A stretch of 22,833 bases of DNA from Bacteroidales bacterium (GTDB taxonomy: Bacteria > Bacteroidota > Bacteroidia > Bacteroidales > Bacteroidaceae): positions 1 to 22,833 of the forward strand of contig SFIS01000055.1 of assembly GCA_004555245.1 (NCBI GenBank), in the 5' to 3' direction. Below, piece by piece: positions 22,822-22,833 of this stretch (positions are counted from its first letter, which is position 1; each line of letters opens with the position of its first letter). The position numbers and the translations under genes were made by a program. The notes under the pieces are model-generated. The model did not search any database. It had not been told where the DNA came from and saw only the letters and a program-made list of their open reading frames with translations.

Positions 22822-22833
22822 CTGTTTCAACTG

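Overview
The window looks like a chromosomal segment of a Bacteroidota species, most likely a Prevotella/Segatella-like member of the Bacteroidales. The evidence is that upstream regions carry the Bacteroidetes-type -7 box TAnnTTTG(C), strong Shine-Dalgarno sequences are not evident before the starts, and several families typical of this phylum are present: an EF-G2 paralogue, a protein with CCDC81-type HU domains plus SPOR, and a CAD-like CarB. No rRNA, tRNA, CRISPR array, insertion sequence or intact mobile element is visible.

Left edge (1-2507). Bases 1-204 hold only C-terminal scraps and tiny ORFs of unknown identity. They are followed by a palindrome and by a single-gene HipB-HipA fusion on the minus strand (427-2160). 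This gene is more AT-rich than the genes to its right and is bracketed by near-identical terminator hairpins, so it may be a small acquired island.

Minus-strand core (2508-18160). Read in transcription order from right to left, this is ligA, a candidate 55-aa ORF, a Wza-type polysaccharide export lipoprotein, glmS, carA, carB, rpe, a NupG-like nucleoside transporter, a bifunctional-nuclease/UVR protein and rsmE. A strong terminator follows rsmE, and the separately terminated EF-G2 gene lies beyond it. Spacings between the lipoprotein gene and rsmE are short (a 4-base overlap to about 150 bases). CarAB feeds UTP synthesis and GlmS feeds GlcNAc synthesis; together they make UDP-GlcNAc precursors, next to an envelope export lipoprotein and a nucleoside importer.

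Plus-strand right part (18357-22710). A MaoC-like hydratase gene is divergent from ligA. It is followed by a membrane protein with CCDC81-type HU domains and SPOR that has its own promoter and terminator, then a tight zinc-ribbon/FHA - SlyD - aroC cluster ending in a very strong terminator. The last 120 bases hold hairpins but no gene.

No wholly new multi-gene system is evident. The most interesting items are the EF-G paralogue lacking the catalytic histidine, the LigA tail ending in a sliding-clamp-binding motif, the single-chain HipBA with an extra C-terminal region, the CAD-like CarB, REP-like TTGAC hairpin repeats, and an unrecorded small ORF upstream of the export lipoprotein.
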